Below, piece after piece: positions 61,449 to 64,000 of a stretch of DNA of 64,000 bases (the stretch's first letter is position 1; the number at the start of each line of letters is the position of its first letter). The position numbers and the translations under genes were made by a program. The notes beneath the pieces are model-generated. The model was not told the origin of the DNA. It made no database searches and saw only the letters and a list, made by a program, of their open reading frames with translations. Origin of the DNA: Stenotrophomonas sp. ZAC14D1_NAIMI4_1 (GTDB taxonomy: Bacteria; Pseudomonadota; Gammaproteobacteria; Xanthomonadales; Xanthomonadaceae); the NCBI RefSeq assembly GCF_003086775.1, contig NZ_CP026001.1, positions 2,258,407 to 2,322,406 on the forward strand. The letters are read 5' to 3'.

Positions 61449-61478
61449 CCCTTGTGAACGGCAACTCCAGGACACCCC

Positions 61479-61784
61479 ATGAGCCAGAAAATCGACGGCA
61501 ACCTGCAGGTCCCCCAGGCACTGCGCAGCGTGACGACCCCGGCCACCAAGCCGGGCGTCAGCGGTGATGCACCGGCCCGCCCGGTGGAGGCCGCTGACAG
61601 CCTGCGCCTGACCGGCGAGGCGACCAACCTGCAGGCGCTCGAGCGTGAGCTGAGCACCGCCCCGGCCATCGACACCCAGCGTGTCGCTGCCGTGCGCGAG
61701 TCGCTGCAGAACGGCAGCTACAAGATCAATCCGGACGCGATTGCATCGCGCATGCTTGAACTGGACCAGCAGCTGCAGGGATGA
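61479..61784 (+). CDS. flgM: Anti-sigma-28 factor FlgM
   Basis: A 101-residue protein with the conserved C-terminal sigma-binding region (DTQRVAAVRESLQNGSYKINPDAIASRML). It holds FliA until exported through the completed hook. Confidence 0.95.
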   Translation: MSQKIDGNLQVPQALRSVTTPATKPGVSGDAPARPVEAADSLRLTGEATNLQALERELSTAPAIDTQRVAAVRESLQNGSYKINPDAIASRMLELDQQLQG

Positions 61785-62119
61785 CCGCGGCGATGAGTGA
61801 ACATCTTCAGCGACTTGCCCAGGCCCTGGATGTCGAACACCAGGCCCTGGTCGAGCACGATGTGCACGCGCTGATCCGCGCTACCGGCGCCAAGCTGGAG
61901 GCGCTGCGTGCCCTGGATTCGACCCCGCCGCTGGGCGAGGCCGAGCAGCTGCAGGCGCTGGCCGAGCGCAACCGCGCCAATGGCGTGCTGCTGTCGCGCC
62001 GCCGCCGCGAGGTGGATTGGGCGCTGCGCCAGCTCGGTCGCACCGAGGCATCGTCCTCGTACGACGCCAAGGGCCAGGCGCACACGGTCAACGCACGCCG
62101 GCCACTCGCCGTCGCCTGA
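61781..62119 (+). CDS. flgN: FlgN, chaperone for FlgK and FlgL
   Basis: A 112-residue helical protein overlapping the flgM stop (ATGA). Size, position and helix content fit FlgN. A second in-frame ATG at residue 5 is possible. Confidence 0.9.
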   Translation: MTAAMSEHLQRLAQALDVEHQALVEHDVHALIRATGAKLEALRALDSTPPLGEAEQLQALAERNRANGVLLSRRRREVDWALRQLGRTEASSSYDAKGQAHTVNARRPLAVA

Positions 62120-62142
62120 CCGGCCCGGGGCGCACCCCGGCG

Positions 62143-62165
62143 GTAGATCCACGCCATGCGTGGAT
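62143..62165. repeat. REP palindrome after flgN
   Basis: GTAGATCCACGCCATGCGTGGAT, with a GTAG head. The ATG at 62156 inside it opens the following frame but is not the likely start of the kinase gene. Confidence 0.8.
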
Positions 62166-62233
62166 GCGGTCAGGCTGCTGCGCTGCGCGGCAGCGCGTAT
62201 ATTGGGCGCCTGTTCGCAAGCCCCCGAGTCGCC

Positions 62234-63451
62234 GTGTCTGCCGCCAACGCCCTGGTTACCGCCCCCCTTCCCCCGCAGCCGGTGCTGCAGGCCCTGCTTG
62301 AGCGCCTGCGCGAAGGGCTGCTGCTGTTCACCGAAGACGGCCAGGTGGCCCTGGCCAACCCGGCCGCGCAGAACCTGCTGGGCAGTGAAGAAGCCGCCGC
62401 AGCGGCCCCGCAGCGCCTGCGCGAGCTGCTGCCGCCGGATGCGCTGGAGCAGGCGCGCCTGCACGGGCAGTGGAACGGCAGCCTGCCGGTAGGCGAGGGG
62501 GTGGTCATCGCCCACCTGTACCACCACGGCCAACCCGGCAGTGGCCACTACCTGGCCCTGTTCCGCCCCATCGAAGGGCAGGAAGACTACGAGCGCGAAC
62601 TGCAGCAGCGCCATGCCGAACTGCGCCAGGCCTACCTGCGCCTCAACGGCACCCAGGAAAAGCTGCTGCAGTCGGAAAAGATGGCCTCCATCGGCCAGCT
62701 GGCCGCCGGCGTGGCGCACGAGATCAACAACCCGATCGGCTACGTTCACTCCAACCTCGGCAGCCTGCAGGAATACCTGCGCAGCCTGTTCACCGTCATC
62801 GAAGCGTACGAGCGGGCCCTGCGCGCGCCGGACCCGAAGGCGCTGATTCCGGAAATCGACGATATCCGTGACCGCCTCGACATCGATTTCATCAGCCGCG
62901 ACCTGCCGCAGCTGATGGCCGAATCGCGCGAGGGCATCGAGCGGGTGACCCGCATCGTGCGCGACCTGAAGGACTTCTCGTATTCCGGCCGCGACGAGTC
63001 GTGGAAGCTGGTGGACCTGCATTCCGGCCTGGAATCAACCATCAACATCATCTGGAACGAGCTCAAGTACAAGGTCACCCTGCACCGTGAATTCGGCCAG
63101 CTGCCGCTGGTGGAATGCCTGCCGTCGGAGTTGAACCAGGTCTACATGAACCTGCTGCTCAACGCCGGCCACGCCATCGCCGAGCGCGGCACCATCACCG
63201 TGCGCACCGGCGTGGACGGCGACACGGTCTGGGTCGAGTTCGAGGATACCGGTGGCGGCATTTCGCCGGAGCTGCGGCAGCGCATCTTCGATCCGTTCTT
63301 CACCACCAAGCCGGTCGGCAGTGGCACCGGCCTGGGCCTGTCGATCTCCTACAGCATCATCAACAAGCACCACGGCCGCATCGACCTGGACAGCACGCCC
63401 GGCGTCGGCTCGCGCTTCCGCGTGGTGCTGCCGGTGAAGCAGCCGCGCTGA
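62234..63451 (+). CDS. Soluble histidine kinase with PAS-like sensor
   Basis: A 405-residue kinase: PAS-like N-terminal domain ([29 protein letters not shown]), a short coiled coil, the HisKA motif with phospho-His in [13 protein letters not shown] and HATPase boxes ([45 protein letters not shown]). No TM segments. The GTG at 62234 is preferred over the ATG at 62156, which lies in a REP palindrome; TATATT near 62200 could be a -10 element. It converges on a receiver gene, a likely partner. Confidence 0.85.
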   Translation: MSAANALVTAPLPPQPVLQALLERLREGLLLFTEDGQVALANPAAQNLLGSEEAAAAAPQRLRELLPPDALEQARLHGQWNGSLPVGEGVVIAHLYHHGQPGSGHYLALFRPIEGQEDYERELQQRHAELRQAYLRLNGTQEKLLQSEKMASIGQLAAGVAHEINNPIGYVHSNLGSLQEYLRSLFTVIEAYERALRAPDPKALIPEIDDIRDRLDIDFISRDLPQLMAESREGIERVTRIVRDLKDFSYSGRDESWKLVDLHSGLESTINIIWNELKYKVTLHREFGQLPLVECLPSELNQVYMNLLLNAGHAIAERGTITVRTGVDGDTVWVEFEDTGGGISPELRQRIFDPFFTTKPVGSGTGLGLSISYSIINKHHGRIDLDSTPGVGSRFRVVLPVKQPR

Positions 63452-63460
63452 CGGCATCGG

Positions 63461-63533
63461 GTAGTGCCGGCCGCTGGCCGGCAACCCCATGGAATCGGGC
63501 ACCCTGGGCAGCCGGCCAGCGGCCGGCACTACC
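63461..63533. repeat. REP inverted pair between convergent kinase and regulator genes
   Basis: GTAGTGCCGGCCGCTGGCCGGCA (63461-63483) and GCCGGCCAGCGGCCGGCACTACC (63511-63533) face each other, a likely bidirectional transcript end. Confidence 0.85.
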
Positions 63534-63545
63534 GGGGCCTGAACC

Positions 63546-64000
63546 TCAACGCAGCGGCGTGCGATCCTCGCCGGCGTCTCCCGCTTCCACCGGCGTCGGC
63601 CCGGCATTGCTGCGCCGTTGTTCCTCGTACGTGCGGAATGCCTGGTGGATGTGCTTGCGCAGCTCATCATCGTTCCAGGGCTTGGTCAGGAAGCGGTAGA
63701 TCGCACCCCGGTTGATCGCATCGGTCACCGTGTTCAGATCGGTGTAGCCGGACAGCACCAGGCGGATCGTGTCCGGGTAGAGCATCTTCACCCGGCCCAG
63801 GAACTCGGTACCGCTCATGTCGCTCATGCGCTGGTCGGACAGGATCACCTGCACGTCGTTGATCGCCAGCAGGTCGAACGCATCGCGCACGTTGCCGGCG
63901 GCCAGGATGCGATAGCCATCGCGACGGAACAGGCGCACCAGCGAACGCAGCACGTTCTCTTCGTCATCCAGCAGCAGCAGTGTGCGGTCCGGGCGGGTTT
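63546..64000 (-). CDS. Receiver-domain response regulator (5' end outside window)
   Basis: A partial gene running off the right edge. The visible 150 residues read in frame from before TLLLLDDEENVLRSLVRLF (acidic pocket DDE), with the phospho-site Asp in VILSDQRMSDMSG, Thr/Ser near RLVLSGYTD and Lys in FLTKPW, then a short charged tail ending DRTPLR. No output domain follows the receiver. Likely partner of the kinase at 62234-63451. Confidence 0.88.
   Translation of the reverse strand, partial: TRPDRTLLLLDDEENVLRSLVRLFRRDGYRILAAGNVRDAFDLLAINDVQVILSDQRMSDMSGTEFLGRVKMLYPDTIRLVLSGYTDLNTVTDAINRGAIYRFLTKPWNDDELRKHIHQAFRTYEEQRRSNAGPTPVEAGDAGEDRTPLR

Noticed and set aside
62156-62233. ATG start for the histidine kinase at 62156
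   Set aside because: The codon lies in a REP palindrome and the extra 26 residues look like translated repeat and intergenic DNA; the GTG at 62234 is more likely.

Overview
The window is a nearly complete polar-flagellum and chemotaxis gene cluster from a high-GC gammaproteobacterium, most likely Stenotrophomonas (S. maltophilia complex, Xanthomonadaceae/Lysobacteraceae). The assignment rests on three points: the rpoN-vemR-fleQ gene order typical of xanthomonads; the many small palindromes that begin GTAG and occur singly or as inverted pairs, like the SMAG/REP elements of S. maltophilia; and the high GC content. Species identity is an inference; no database search was possible.

Layout, left to right, with almost everything on the minus strand. 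1-6.2 kb: a YcgR-type PilZ flagellar brake, a small secreted/membrane DUF6436-like protein, and two chemoreceptors. 6.4-13.1 kb: motC-motD-parC-parP followed by STAS, CheY-like and a second CheA, read from a sigma-28-type promoter. 13.2-22.8 kb: flhB-flhA-flhF-fleN-fliA-cheY-cheZ-cheA. 23-25 kb: an MHYT-GGDEF-EAL c-di-GMP enzyme. 25.3-29.4 kb: fliLMNOPQR. 29.6-36.2 kb: fliEFGHIJK. 36.2-37.9 kb: a repeat-rich, lower-GC insert with a small secreted protein and an orphan SUKH-type immunity-like gene. 38-41.3 kb: rpoN-vemR-fleQ, the master regulators. 41.7-48.7 kb: a NarL-type regulator, an atypical PilZ protein, a FliT-like protein, fliS, fliD and two flagellin genes. 48.8-59.4 kb: flgBCDEF and flgGHIJKL. 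59.5-62.1 kb: cheV, then the divergent flgA-flgM-flgN. 62.2-64 kb: a histidine kinase converging on a receiver-domain protein that runs off the window.

The regulatory hierarchy can be read from the DNA. Sigma-54 (-24/-12) sequences lie upstream of flhB, fliL, fliE, fliD, flgG, flgB and flgA. Sigma-28 sequences lie upstream of motC, an MCP gene, fliS, fliC1, cheV and flgM. This fits RpoN/FleQ control of structural genes and FliA/FlgM control of late genes. No cheR, cheB or stand-alone cheW is present in the window.

The most notable observations are: five copies of a 17-residue acidic/aromatic motif in the ParP-like linker, with REP palindromes translated in frame inside that same gene; two FliM-like peptides in the CheA linker; a repeated CGGAATTCCG palindrome about 25 bp upstream of two sigma-54 promoters (a candidate activator box); REP palindromes that supply stop codons for three genes; a five-unit palindromic tandem array between cheV and flgA; and a G14 tract upstream of fliE.
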